NCBI GenBank assembly: GCA_902778285.1
Contig: CACYXC010000001.1
Span: 32,107 to 96,106, forward strand
Reading direction: 5' to 3'
Length of the DNA stretch: 64,000 bases
DNA from: Oscillospiraceae bacterium
GTDB lineage: Bacteria > Bacillota > Clostridia > Oscillospirales > Oscillospiraceae
Below, one piece after another: positions 9,938 to 16,944 of the stretch. How positions within the stretch are numbered: the first letter of the stretch is position 1; each line of letters opens with the position of its first letter. The notes beneath the pieces are model-generated. The model made no database searches, was not told the DNA's origin, and worked only from the letters and a program-made list of their open reading frames with translations. A program made the position numbers and the translations under genes.

Positions 9938-10421
9938 GAATAAGGTCAAAAGGTCAGGCAGGCGCTTGCTCAGCGCCTGCCTCGACCGTTGGCCTTATTC
10001 TCACCGCTCAAATTCAAAGCCACTTCGTTGGGCTTTGGATTTGTATTATAAGAGGTCAACAGGCCGCCCGCTCGGGCGGCCTGTTCGACCGTCAGGAATA
10101 ATCTGCCTCTCAACTCCAAGCCCGCTGCGTTGGGCCTTGGAGTTGTAAAGTGAGTCTGCCCTGTTTTCACCGCTCAAATCCAAAGCCACTTCGTTGGGCT
10201 TTGGATTTGTATGATATGAGGTCAACAGGCCGCCCGCTCGGGCGGCCTGTTCGACCGTCAGGAATAATCTGCCTCTCAACTCCAAGCCTGCTGCGCTGGG
10301 CCTTGGAGTTGTAAAATGAGACTGCCCTGTTTTCACCGCTCAAATCCAAAGCCACTTCGTTGGGCTTTGGATTTGTATGATATGAGGCAATGCGGCCGCC
10401 CTTTCGGGCGGCCGCATTGCC
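9936..10421. repeat. family A repeat expanded into a 166-bp tandem array
   Basis: Module 1 (9936-10002) overlaps the upstream stop codon. Module 2 hairpins (CAAATTCAAAGCC type) follow at 10009-10043 and again in each unit. A unit starting GAGGTCAACAGG at 10052 recurs at 10218 and, diverged, at 10384: an exact 166-bp period. Each unit holds a GC hairpin (AACAGGCCGCCCG stem), a CTCCAAGCC...GGGCCTTGGAG hairpin and a CAAAGCC...GGGCTTTG hairpin. The 9938-10672 gap has no gene; after the array only the family E repeat (10539-10618) is recognisable. Confidence 0.9.
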
Positions 10422-10538
10422 TGAAAAGACTGACTGTTTTTCGGAAATGCTCATAGAGAATAAGCTGCGTAAAGCAAAGCCATTTCTATCCCATTGGGGA
10501 GGGCGCGCGTTCGACTGCCGGCTCGTTGAGCGAAAACA

Positions 10539-10618
10539 GCGGGACGTCGGGGACGCCGTCCCCTACGAGGCAAGATTGGGCTTTTCCGCCGTAGGGGCTG
10601 GCGTCCCCGACAGCCCGC
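10539..10618. repeat. family E inverted repeat
   Basis: GCGGGACGTCGGGGACGCC followed by GTCCCCTACGAGGCAAG (10539-10575) is answered by CCGTAGGGGCTGGCGTCCC... (~10590-10610). Close relatives of the left half occur in frame inside the portal gene at 14662-14729. Confidence 0.75.
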
Positions 10619-10672
10619 GTCAGTTTACGCCCCGACAGCGGCGCGAACGAAGCGGGTCTCCGGTGAAGTGGG

Positions 10673-11461
10673 TCAATAGTAGCTCGGCTGGGGGAGGCGG
10701 CGGTCGAGCAGGACCTTGCCGAAGCAGATGCAGCTGCGCCCGGCGTCGCGGGGGATGCTGATGTTGGCATCCTGCCGGACGGGATTGGCGGAGAGGAGGT
10801 GCAGCGTGCCGGCGTAGTCCACGCACCACTGCTTGCAGAACACGTCCCCGTCCACAAAGAAGATGCCCACGTCGAACTCCTGCAGCGGCGCGCCGCGGCG
10901 GACATAAACAAGGCTGCCGTCGGGGATGAAGGGCTCCATGCTGTCGCCGCGGACGGTGAGGCAGAAGTCCGCGCCCACAGGCGCCGCCGGGTCGAGCGGG
11001 ATGTTCTCGTAATCCTCGCCCTCGATGGGGGAGGCGTAACCCGCGGCGGCGGGCACGAGATAGTGCTTGATATACACGATCTTTTCCGGCTGCTCCTCGG
11101 CCTTGTACTCCGGCTGCTGCACCAAATAGCGCCCGTAGCGGATCAGCTCGCCGCGCCCGCGCTCGTTGAGCGCGTCGTAGAGCGGCGCAATGGGGAGGAC
11201 AGGCTTCGCCGGCGCGTCGGCGGCAGGGACGCTCTGTGCGTCCTCACCCAGCAGGGCGCCGCGGCTGACGCCGAAGTGCCGGGCCAGCTGCTCGATCTTG
11301 TCCATGCGGGGCATCTGGCTTCCGCTGCAGTAGGCGGAGACTGTGGACTTGCTGACCTTAAGCAGGCGGGCGATGTCGATCTGCTTCTCGCGATTGGTAC
11401 GCATCAGACGCCGGAGATTGTCGGCAAAGAGATTGCGGTCGTAGGTGACGGGACCGGCCAT
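10673..11461 (-). CDS. CI/LexA-like phage repressor (XRE HTH plus S24 peptidase)
   Basis: 262 aa. Residues ~10-65 form an XRE helix-turn-helix (KQIDIARLLKVSKSTVSAYC). Residues ~135-250 form an S24 self-cleaving domain with Ser in RGDSMEP, Lys in GDVFCKQ, and a candidate Ala-Gly cleavage site in PAAAGY. Such repressors hold phage genes silent until RecA-stimulated self-cleavage after DNA damage. It is divergent from the structural operon starting at 11767, so it is the likely regulator of that operon. The start at 11461 has AAAGGGG 8 nt upstream; longer in-frame starts lack ribosome binding sites. Confidence 0.88.
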   Translation of the reverse strand: MAGPVTYDRNLFADNLRRLMRTNREKQIDIARLLKVSKSTVSAYCSGSQMPRMDKIEQLARHFGVSRGALLGEDAQSVPAADAPAKPVLPIAPLYDALNERGRGELIRYGRYLVQQPEYKAEEQPEKIVYIKHYLVPAAAGYASPIEGEDYENIPLDPAAPVGADFCLTVRGDSMEPFIPDGSLVYVRRGAPLQEFDVGIFFVDGDVFCKQWCVDYAGTLHLLSANPVRQDANISIPRDAGRSCICFGKVLLDRRLPQPSYY

Positions 11462-11492
11462 AAGGGGCACCCCTTTCATTGATTCTAAGCCC

Positions 11493-11521
11493 ATTGTACG
11501 TTTTAACCGTAATTCTGTCAA
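11493..11521 (-). promoter_or_regulatory. promoter of the repressor gene
   Basis: On the minus strand TTGACA (11521-11516) and TACAAT (11498-11493) are separated by 17 bp, 32 nt before the start codon. I found no clear palindromic operator next to it. Confidence 0.75.
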
Positions 11522-11601
11522 GTTAAACATGAAATTTGTGCAAAAAAAGCGGAAATTAAGAAAGGACAACCATGCTCAGTTCGGGAAAAGGAAACATCGA
11601 C

Positions 11602-11630
11602 TTGACAAAACCCGGGAAATGTGGTAAACT
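11602..11630 (+). promoter_or_regulatory. promoter of the phage structural operon
   Basis: TTGACA (11602-11607), 17-bp spacer ending TGG (extended -10), then TAAACT (11625-11630). It is divergent from the repressor promoter 80 bp away and is the obvious target of repression. A C/T-rich run at 11711-11719 after weak hairpins could be an attenuator, but the stem is poor. Confidence 0.7.
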
Positions 11631-11766
11631 ATAACCGAACTCAACGGAGAGAAAACGTGGACCGGGGACGGCCATACGGGCAGCCGTGGGCGGATATGAA
11701 ACCTCGCGGCCTTTTTTTCTTCAAATAGTTCCGTTAAACAGAACATAACGGGGAGGGTGTGTACGG

Positions 11767-11838
11767 ATGGAGCAGATACCGGACGATCCGATCGTCCGCC
11801 AGATCGAAGAGACAGGCTGGCCGTGGTGGATGCAGTGA
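11767..11838 (+). CDS. 23-aa phage micro-protein
   Basis: A short frame begins MEQIPDDPIVRQIEETGWP and ends TGA at 11838. GGGGAGG lies ~9 nt upstream of the ATG. Its stop overlaps the GTG start of the next gene (GTGA), a sign of translational coupling. It sits at the head of the structural operon. Function is unknown. Confidence 0.5.
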   Translation: MEQIPDDPIVRQIEETGWPWWMQ

Positions 11839-12074
11839 AGACACGCACGGGGGGCGGGCAGCGCGCACCGATCTCCCGGGAGAGGGTGCGCAAGGCGGCG
11901 GGGGAAGCGCTGACGCAGCTGGAGACGGCGCTGGGGGAGGGGGACAGCAAGCGCGCCAGGGAGATGACCGGCGTGCTGCGGGACATGGTGCAGCTGCACC
12001 GGGAGCTGCAGGGCGGCGGGAGCCAGAGCGTGACGGTCTGCTTCGTCGGCGAGACGGAGGAGGCCGCGCGCTGA
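11835..12074 (+). CDS. small helical phage protein, possible small-terminase-like
   Basis: 79 aa from GTG 11835, which overlaps the preceding stop by 4 nt. The middle is a charged helical stretch (KAAGEALTQLETALGEG, then MTGVLRDMVQLHREL). Its position directly before the large terminase suggests a small terminase subunit or packaging accessory, but I see no DNA-binding motif. An upstream in-frame ATG at 11757 would overlap the micro-ORF and has no good ribosome binding site. Function is unassigned. Confidence 0.6.
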   Translation: MKTRTGGGQRAPISRERVRKAAGEALTQLETALGEGDSKRAREMTGVLRDMVQLHRELQGGGSQSVTVCFVGETEEAAR

Positions 12075-12166
12075 GGGCGTCGGCCTCTGCGGGAGACGGC
12101 GGCGGGCGGTGCGTCTCCGCCTCCTCAAAACGCACGACTCAAAACTTCTAAACCGGGGAGGACGAA

Positions 12167-13603
12167 ATGGCGGAGCTGAAGATCCCGAGGCCGAGCGAGA
12201 AGCAGCGGCGGTTTTTGAACGACAGGCACAGGTATATCGGCTACGGCGGCGCGCGGGGCGGGGGAAAGAGCTGGGCCGTGCGCATCAAAGCGGCGCTGCT
12301 GTGCCTCAAGTACCCGGGGATCAAGGTCATGATCGTGCGCAAGACCTATCCGGAGCTGCAGGAGAACCACATCCTGCCGCTGTGCGAGCTGCTGCATGTC
12401 TACGACGAGGACAGCGAGAAGCGCCTGGCTCTGTATAACGACCAGAAGAAGCACATCGTCTTCCCCAACGGCAGCCGCATCCTCTTTCGCTACTGCGACA
12501 ATGACGCGGACGCGCACCGCTTTCAGGGCACCGAGGTGGACGTGCTGTTCGTGGACGAGGCCACGCAGCAGACCGAGGAGCGCATGGACCGGCTGCGGGC
12601 CTGCGTGCGCGGCGTCAACGACTTTCCCAAGCGCATCTATTTCACCATGAACCCCGGCGGAGAGGGACACGGCTGGGTCAGGCGCCTGTTCATCGACCGC
12701 GTCTACCGCGAGGGCGAGGACGCGGCGGATTTCAGCTTCATCCCGGCGCTGGCCACCGACAACGAGGCGCTCATGCGCGCCGACCCCGACTACATCCGCA
12801 GGCTGCGCTCCCTGCCGCCCAAGCTGCGGGACGCCTGGCTCCACGGGCGCTGGGACCTGTTCGAGGGGCAGTTTTTCGAGGACTTCCGGGTGACGCCCGA
12901 TCTGGCGGCAGCTCAAAAGTGCGGCTTTACCGATTCGTCAGAGGAGCTCAGACGCCAGCGGCGCTTCACCCACGTCATCGAGCCCTTCGACCTCTCGGCC
13001 GGGGACAAGCGGGGCTGGAGCGTGTTTCGCAGCTACGACTTCGGCTACGGGCGGCCCTTCTCCTGCGCGTGGTGGGCGGTGGATTACGACGGCGTGCTCT
13101 ACCGCGTCCTCGAGCTCTACGGCTGCACCGGCACGCCGAACGAGGGCCTGCGCTGGACGCCGGAGAAGCAGTTTTCGGAGATCGCGCGCATCGAGCGGGA
13201 GCACCCCTGGCTGCGCGGGCGGCGCATCGCCGGCGTGGCCGACCCTTCGATCTGGGACGGCAGCCGGGGCGAGAGCGTAGCGGAGACGGCGGCCCGCTGC
13301 GGGATCCACTTCGTGCCGGGGGACAACCAGCGCATCCCGGGCTGGATGCAGTGCCACTACCGCCTGCAGTTCGATGAACAGGGCTATCCCCGCATGTATG
13401 TGTTCGATACCTGCGCCGCCTTCCTGCGCACCGTGCCGCTGATGCAGTTTTCCAAAAGCTGCCCGGAGGATCTGGACAGCACGCGGGAGGACCACGTCTG
13501 CGACGAGTGGCGCTACGCCTGCATGTCGCGACCGGTGACACCGATGCGAAAGACGGAGGACGCGAGTTTTGCGATCGATCCTCTGGCGAGGCGGCAGGCG
13601 TAG
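12167..13603 (+). CDS. terL: phage terminase large subunit
   Basis: 478 aa. DNA-packaging motor ATPase and nuclease acting at the portal. The N-terminal ATPase has Walker A GGARGGGKSW (~27-36), Walker B VDVLFVDEA (~124-132) and coupling segment FTMNPGG. The C-terminal RNase-H-like nuclease has candidate metal acidic residues in SYDFGYG, GVADPS and DHVCDEW. All key motifs are intact, so there is no sign of decay. GGGGAGG is 5 nt before ATG. The last ~30 codons are duplicated 215 bp downstream. Confidence 0.95.
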   Translation: MAELKIPRPSEKQRRFLNDRHRYIGYGGARGGGKSWAVRIKAALLCLKYPGIKVMIVRKTYPELQENHILPLCELLHVYDEDSEKRLALYNDQKKHIVFPNGSRILFRYCDNDADAHRFQGTEVDVLFVDEATQQTEERMDRLRACVRGVNDFPKRIYFTMNPGGEGHGWVRRLFIDRVYREGEDAADFSFIPALATDNEALMRADPDYIRRLRSLPPKLRDAWLHGRWDLFEGQFFEDFRVTPDLAAAQKCGFTDSSEELRRQRRFTHVIEPFDLSAGDKRGWSVFRSYDFGYGRPFSCAWWAVDYDGVLYRVLELYGCTGTPNEGLRWTPEKQFSEIARIEREHPWLRGRRIAGVADPSIWDGSRGESVAETAARCGIHFVPGDNQRIPGWMQCHYRLQFDEQGYPRMYVFDTCAAFLRTVPLMQFSKSCPEDLDSTREDHVCDEWRYACMSRPVTPMRKTEDASFAIDPLARRQA

Positions 13604-13822
13604 CGCCGGGGCCCCCGGCAAAGCCGGAGGCTTTGACGGGGGAGAGGAGGAAGGAGGCCGCGGATATGGCGCTCTTCCGGCTCTTCCGAAAACCGGGGGA
13701 GCAGAATGGAGCGGCCTTCTTCTGACGACACGCCTGCATGTCGCGACCGGTGACACCGATGCGAAAGACGGAGGACGCGGGTTTTGCGATCGATCCTCTG
13801 GCGAGGCGGCAGGCGTAGCGCC
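13515..13822 (+). repeat. 93-bp direct duplication of the terminase 3' end
   Basis: 13515-13607 (the end of terL including its stop codon) recurs at 13730-13822 with one visible mismatch (A/G in the CGCGNGTTTT segment). The offset is exactly 215 bp. The second copy is not translated as part of terL, since a TGA precedes it. Between the copies lie a GC repeat (CCGGCAAAGCCGGAGGC type) and a 19-codon frame. Confidence 0.95.
13666..13725 (+). CDS. 19-aa phage micro-protein candidate
   Basis: MALFRLFRKPGEQNGAAFF, preceded by GAGGAAGGAGG 10-15 nt upstream and ended by TGA at 13725. Position between terminase and portal and the good ribosome binding site support translation, but it is very short and sits in repeat-derived DNA. 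Confidence 0.35.
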   Translation: MALFRLFRKPGEQNGAAFF

Positions 13823-13933
13823 CATGAGAACGCATAGCACCCAGCGCATAGCACTTAGCCCCTAACGCCTGAAAAAGAGCGCGTAGGAGAGTGGAGCGCT
13901 AAGCACCAGGCGCTGAAAGAAAGGATGGATGAA

Positions 13934-15790
13934 ATGTCAAGCATGACCCCGGAGCGGCTGCGGGAGTTCACCGCGCAGCTCCAGAAGTACAAGACGGGCA
14001 AGGCCAGCCTGGAGCGGCGGGTGGTCTCCGCCGAAAACTGGTGGAAGCTGCGCAACCGCTTCGAGGAGCGGCGCGGCGGTCTCGGCGACGACGGCGGCTA
14101 CCGCTCGGAGAGCGGGTGGCTGCATAACGTCATCGTCTCCAAGCACGCCGACGCGATGGAGGCCTACCCCGAGCCGCTGATCCTGCCGCGGGAGCCGGGA
14201 GACCGGGAGCAGGCGCGGCTGCTGTCGGCGATCCTGCCCTGCGTTCTGGAGCAGAACCGCTTCGAAAAGACCTACGACGCCGCCATGTGGCAGAAGCTCA
14301 AGACCGGCACCGCCTGCTACCGCGTCGTCTGGGACCCGGACAAGTGCGGCGGCCTCGGCGATATCGCCATCGAGCGGGTGGACCTGCTCAACCTCTTCTG
14401 GGAGCCGGGCGTGGACGATATCCAGAAAAGCCGCTATTTCTTCTGCACCCATCTGGAGGATGAGGAGAGCCTGTGCGAGCGCTATCCGCAGCTGCGCGGA
14501 AGGCTTCGCTCCTCGCCGTTCATGGCAACGCGCTTCGTCTACGACGACACGGTGAGCCTTGAGGGCAAGGTCACGGTCATCGAGGTCTATTACAAGAAGC
14601 GCGGCGTGCTGCACTACTGCAGGTACGTGGGGGATACGGCGCTGTACGCGACGGAGGAAGCGCGGGACGCCGAGGGCGTCGTCCCCTACGGCACGGAGGA
14701 ACGGGACGTCGAGGACGCCGTCCCCTACAGCGGAGAGAAGGGCCTTTATGCACACGGGAAGTACCCCTTCGTGTTCGACCCGCTGTTTCCCGTGGAGGGC
14801 AGCCCCTGCGGCTACGGCTTTGTGGACCTCTGCGCCAACGTCCAGACCGCCATCGACCTGATGCGCACCGCCTTCGTCAAGAACACGCTGGTCGGCGCTA
14901 CGCCCCGCTACTTCCAGCGCATCGACGGCTCGGTCAACGAGGAGGAGTTCACCGATCTGAGCCGCGCGCTGGTGCATGTCAGCGGCAATCTGGGCGAGGA
15001 CAGCCTGCGGCAGATCGGCTTTGCGGGGCTGCCCGGCGTCTATGTCAGCGTGCTGGAGTCGGCCATCCGCGAGCTGCGCGAGACCTCCGGCAACACCGAG
15101 ACCGCCAACGGGACCATGAACGTGGGCGTGACCGCCGCCTCCGCGATTGCAGCGCTGCAGGAGGCCAGCGGCAAGGGCAGCCGGGACGCGACACGCGCCT
15201 CCTATCTCGCCTTTGCCGAGATCGTGGAGCTGTGCATCGAGCTGATCCGCCAGTTCTACAGTCTGCCGCGGCAGTTTCGCATCACGGGGAGCTTCGGCGG
15301 GGCGGATTTCGTGACCCTGGACAACCGGGCGCTGCTGCCGCGGGCGCTGCCCGGGCTCGAGGCCCTGAGTCAGCCGAGCTTTGACATCCGCGTGTCCGCG
15401 CAGAAGCGAAACGCCTACTCCCGTCTGAGCCAGAACGAGCTGGCGATGGAGCTCTACCGCATGGGCCTGTTCGAGCCCGGCCACGAGCAGCAGGCGCTGG
15501 GCCTGCTGGACATGATGGAGTTCGACGGCCGGGAGCAGCTGATGCTGCGTCTGAGCGCCGGGCTCGGCCTGCGGGAGAAGCTGCGGGAGCTGACGGCCTA
15601 CAAGGCGCTGGCGGTGGCGCTGGCCCGGCGCTACCGGCCCGACTTGGCGGCGGGGCTGCTGGGCGGCGAGAGCCCCGCTTCCGGGCTGCCCGCCGCGGAT
15701 GAGGCAGCTCCCCCGGCGGAGAATGCCGGCGCGCCGGATCCGGTGGTGAGCGCCCGCGCGGCGGCCAGTACGGCGGGGATCCCGGAATGA
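13934..15790 (+). CDS. phage portal protein
   Basis: 618 aa. Predicted dodecameric ring at the capsid vertex through which DNA passes, of the long podovirus-like type. Supporting features are its position between terL and capsid genes, an N-terminal helical region with conserved tryptophans (SAENWWKLRNRFEERR), the segment VDLLNLFWEPGVDD, and a clip/stem-like region around ETANGTMNVGVTAASAIAALQE. ATG 13934 is preferred because AAAGGA lies 8 nt upstream; ATG 13925 overlaps that site. Residues ~243-265 are translated from family E repeat DNA (14662-14729). The stop overlaps the next start (ATGA). Confidence 0.85.
   Translation: MSSMTPERLREFTAQLQKYKTGKASLERRVVSAENWWKLRNRFEERRGGLGDDGGYRSESGWLHNVIVSKHADAMEAYPEPLILPREPGDREQARLLSAILPCVLEQNRFEKTYDAAMWQKLKTGTACYRVVWDPDKCGGLGDIAIERVDLLNLFWEPGVDDIQKSRYFFCTHLEDEESLCERYPQLRGRLRSSPFMATRFVYDDTVSLEGKVTVIEVYYKKRGVLHYCRYVGDTALYATEEARDAEGVVPYGTEERDVEDAVPYSGEKGLYAHGKYPFVFDPLFPVEGSPCGYGFVDLCANVQTAIDLMRTAFVKNTLVGATPRYFQRIDGSVNEEEFTDLSRALVHVSGNLGEDSLRQIGFAGLPGVYVSVLESAIRELRETSGNTETANGTMNVGVTAASAIAALQEASGKGSRDATRASYLAFAEIVELCIELIRQFYSLPRQFRITGSFGGADFVTLDNRALLPRALPGLEALSQPSFDIRVSAQKRNAYSRLSQNELAMELYRMGLFEPGHEQQALGLLDMMEFDGREQLMLRLSAGLGLREKLRELTAYKALAVALARRYRPDLAAGLLGGESPASGLPAADEAAPPAENAGAPDPVVSARAAASTAGIPE
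14662..14729 (+). repeat. family E repeat, two units in frame inside the portal gene
   Basis: GCGGGACGCCGAGGGCGTC-GTCCCCTACG and ACGGGACGTCGAGGACGCC-GTCCCCTAC match the intergenic unit at 10539. They are read as RDAEGVVPYGTEE and RDVEDAVPYS in the portal. Confidence 0.8.
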
Positions 15791-16179
15791 CGAGCGTACG
15801 ATACGATCCTGCCGTGCCGGAGATGGTCTTCACCGGGCACGCCGGGGCCGCAGAAGCGGGGCGGGATCCCGTCTGCGCCGCGCTGAGCATGCTGATGTTC
15901 ACTCTGGCGTCAGAAGAAGCTCACTCCGCTCCGTTTTCCCGTGAAAAAGGGAAAACTGCGCATCCGTTCCCTCCTTCTTCCTTATCCCCGTCAAAGCGCG
16001 AAGGCTTTGCCGGGGGCCCCGGGGGTGCGAACGGAACACGGGAACTCTGCGTAGAGATTCAGGACGGGTACTGCCGGGCCTGCGGCGGAGAGAGGGCGGT
16101 CTATGAGGTGATCGCCGCGGGGCTTCGGCTGCTCGCGGCGGAGTACCCGGAGCATGTGAGTCTGGAGGTGAAGACATGA
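15787..16179 (+). CDS. phage-encoded Prp-like cysteine protease
   Basis: 130 aa. It resembles ribosomal-processing cysteine protease Prp (DUF464): the catalytic pair His18 (FTGHAG) and Cys30 (PVCAALS) has the same 12-residue spacing as His22/Cys34 of Staphylococcus aureus Prp. The C-terminal half (AVYEVIAAGLRLLAAEYPEHV) is typical. Prp cleaves the N-terminal extension of ribosomal protein L27 after an LNLQFFA-type motif; phage versions process head proteins. The capsid gene here begins MNINLQFFA, a likely substrate. Residues ~41-80 come from a family H repeat in frame, lengthening a normally ~105-aa protein. It overlaps portal and scaffold genes by ATGA at both ends. Confidence 0.75.
   Translation: MTSVRYDPAVPEMVFTGHAGAAEAGRDPVCAALSMLMFTLASEEAHSAPFSREKGKTAHPFPPSSLSPSKREGFAGGPGGANGTRELCVEIQDGYCRACGGERAVYEVIAAGLRLLAAEYPEHVSLEVKT
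15907..16032. repeat. family H repeat in frame inside the Prp-like gene
   Basis: It starts GTCAGAAGAAGCTC, contains a GTTTTCCC/GGGAAAAC hairpin and the CCTCCTTCTTCCT run, and ends in CCCCGTCAAAGC...GCTTTGCCGGGGGCCCCGG. The first part recurs at 53692-53770, the last part (reverse) at 13605-13645. Confidence 0.75.
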
Positions 16180-16811
16180 CGCAGGAGGTCCTGGATTCCC
16201 TGCAGGGGGAGACAAAGCCGGAAGCGGCAGAAGAAACGGCCCCGAAAAGGGAAGTGGAAGAGAAACCCCTCCGACCCGGCGATGCCGTACCGCCTCCCCT
16301 CACAGGGGAGGAAGAGGGTTCTGAACGACCGAATCAAGCGGAAAGAGACCCCTCATCCGCCCCTTCGGGGCACCTTCCCCTCAAGGGGAAGGCAGAGGAG
16401 CGGAACCGAAGGGCGAGCGGTGAAAACGCTTTCGTGCCGGATGCCCGGAAACTGCGTGAGCATCTCGCCCTGCTGCGCGCGCAGGCGGCGGAGATGCCCG
16501 GCTTCGATCTGGAGCAGGCGCTGCGCGATCCGGCCTTCGTGCGGCTGACCGCGCCGGGCGTGGGTGTGCCGGTGCGCGACGCCTGGTACGCGCTGCACCG
16601 GGAGGAGACCGAGCGGCGGAGAAGTGAGGAGAACCGCGCGATGCTGGCGAGGGCGGCGGCCGCCTCCGCCCGGCGGCCCCGGGAGGGGGGAGGCAGCGGC
16701 GGCACGGCGCTGATCGCCGCCGACTACCGGAGCCTCAGCCGCGCCGAGCAGCTTCGCGTCAAGCAGCGGATCTTCGAGGCCGGCGCAAGAGGGGAGAAGG
16801 TCTATCCCTGA
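16176..16811 (+). CDS. scaffold-like phage protein
   Basis: 211 aa between the protease and major capsid genes, the usual scaffold position. The N-terminal third is acidic and low complexity. The C-terminal half is helical and charged (ARKLREHLALLRAQAAEM, RRRSEENRAMLARAAA) and ends with a basic SRAEQLRVKQRIFEAG segment, as in many scaffolds. Residues ~38-73 are encoded by family B repeat DNA (16290-16396). The ATG overlaps the previous stop (ATGA). The assignment is positional and compositional; no catalytic motif is seen. Confidence 0.6.
   Translation: MTQEVLDSLQGETKPEAAEETAPKREVEEKPLRPGDAVPPPLTGEEEGSERPNQAERDPSSAPSGHLPLKGKAEERNRRASGENAFVPDARKLREHLALLRAQAAEMPGFDLEQALRDPAFVRLTAPGVGVPVRDAWYALHREETERRRSEENRAMLARAAAASARRPREGGGSGGTALIAADYRSLSRAEQLRVKQRIFEAGARGEKVYP
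16290..16396. repeat. family B repeat in frame inside the scaffold-like gene
   Basis: A CCTCCCCT/AGGGGAGG hairpin (16292-16311) is followed by CCCCTCATCC, a CCCCTTCGGGG hairpin and CCTTCCCC/GGGGAAGG (16349-16395). This is the same order as the intergenic family B copies at 16875, 18061 and 21397. Confidence 0.85.
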
Positions 16812-16874
16812 ACCCATGCCTGTCATACGGACTGCTTCCCCAGAGGAGGAGGGCAGGGAGACCGGATAAACGGA

Positions 16875-16926
16875 CGCCCCTCATCCGTCCGCTCCGCGGA
16901 CAGCTTCCCCCGAGGGGGAAGCCTAT
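16875..16926 (+). repeat. family B double-hairpin upstream of the capsid gene
   Basis: CCCCTCATCC, a GTCCGCTCCGCGGAC hairpin and CTTCCCCC/GGGGGAAG, then CTATTTGGAAAGGA carrying the capsid ribosome binding site. It ends 18 nt before ATG 16945. Confidence 0.85.
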
Positions 16927-16944
16927 TTGGAAAGGAGATTGTGA

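Noticed and set aside
11640-11720. Attenuator in the phage operon leader
   Set aside because: There is a T-run at 11712-11718, but the preceding sequence pairs only weakly (ACGGC/GCCGT not adjacent to the run).
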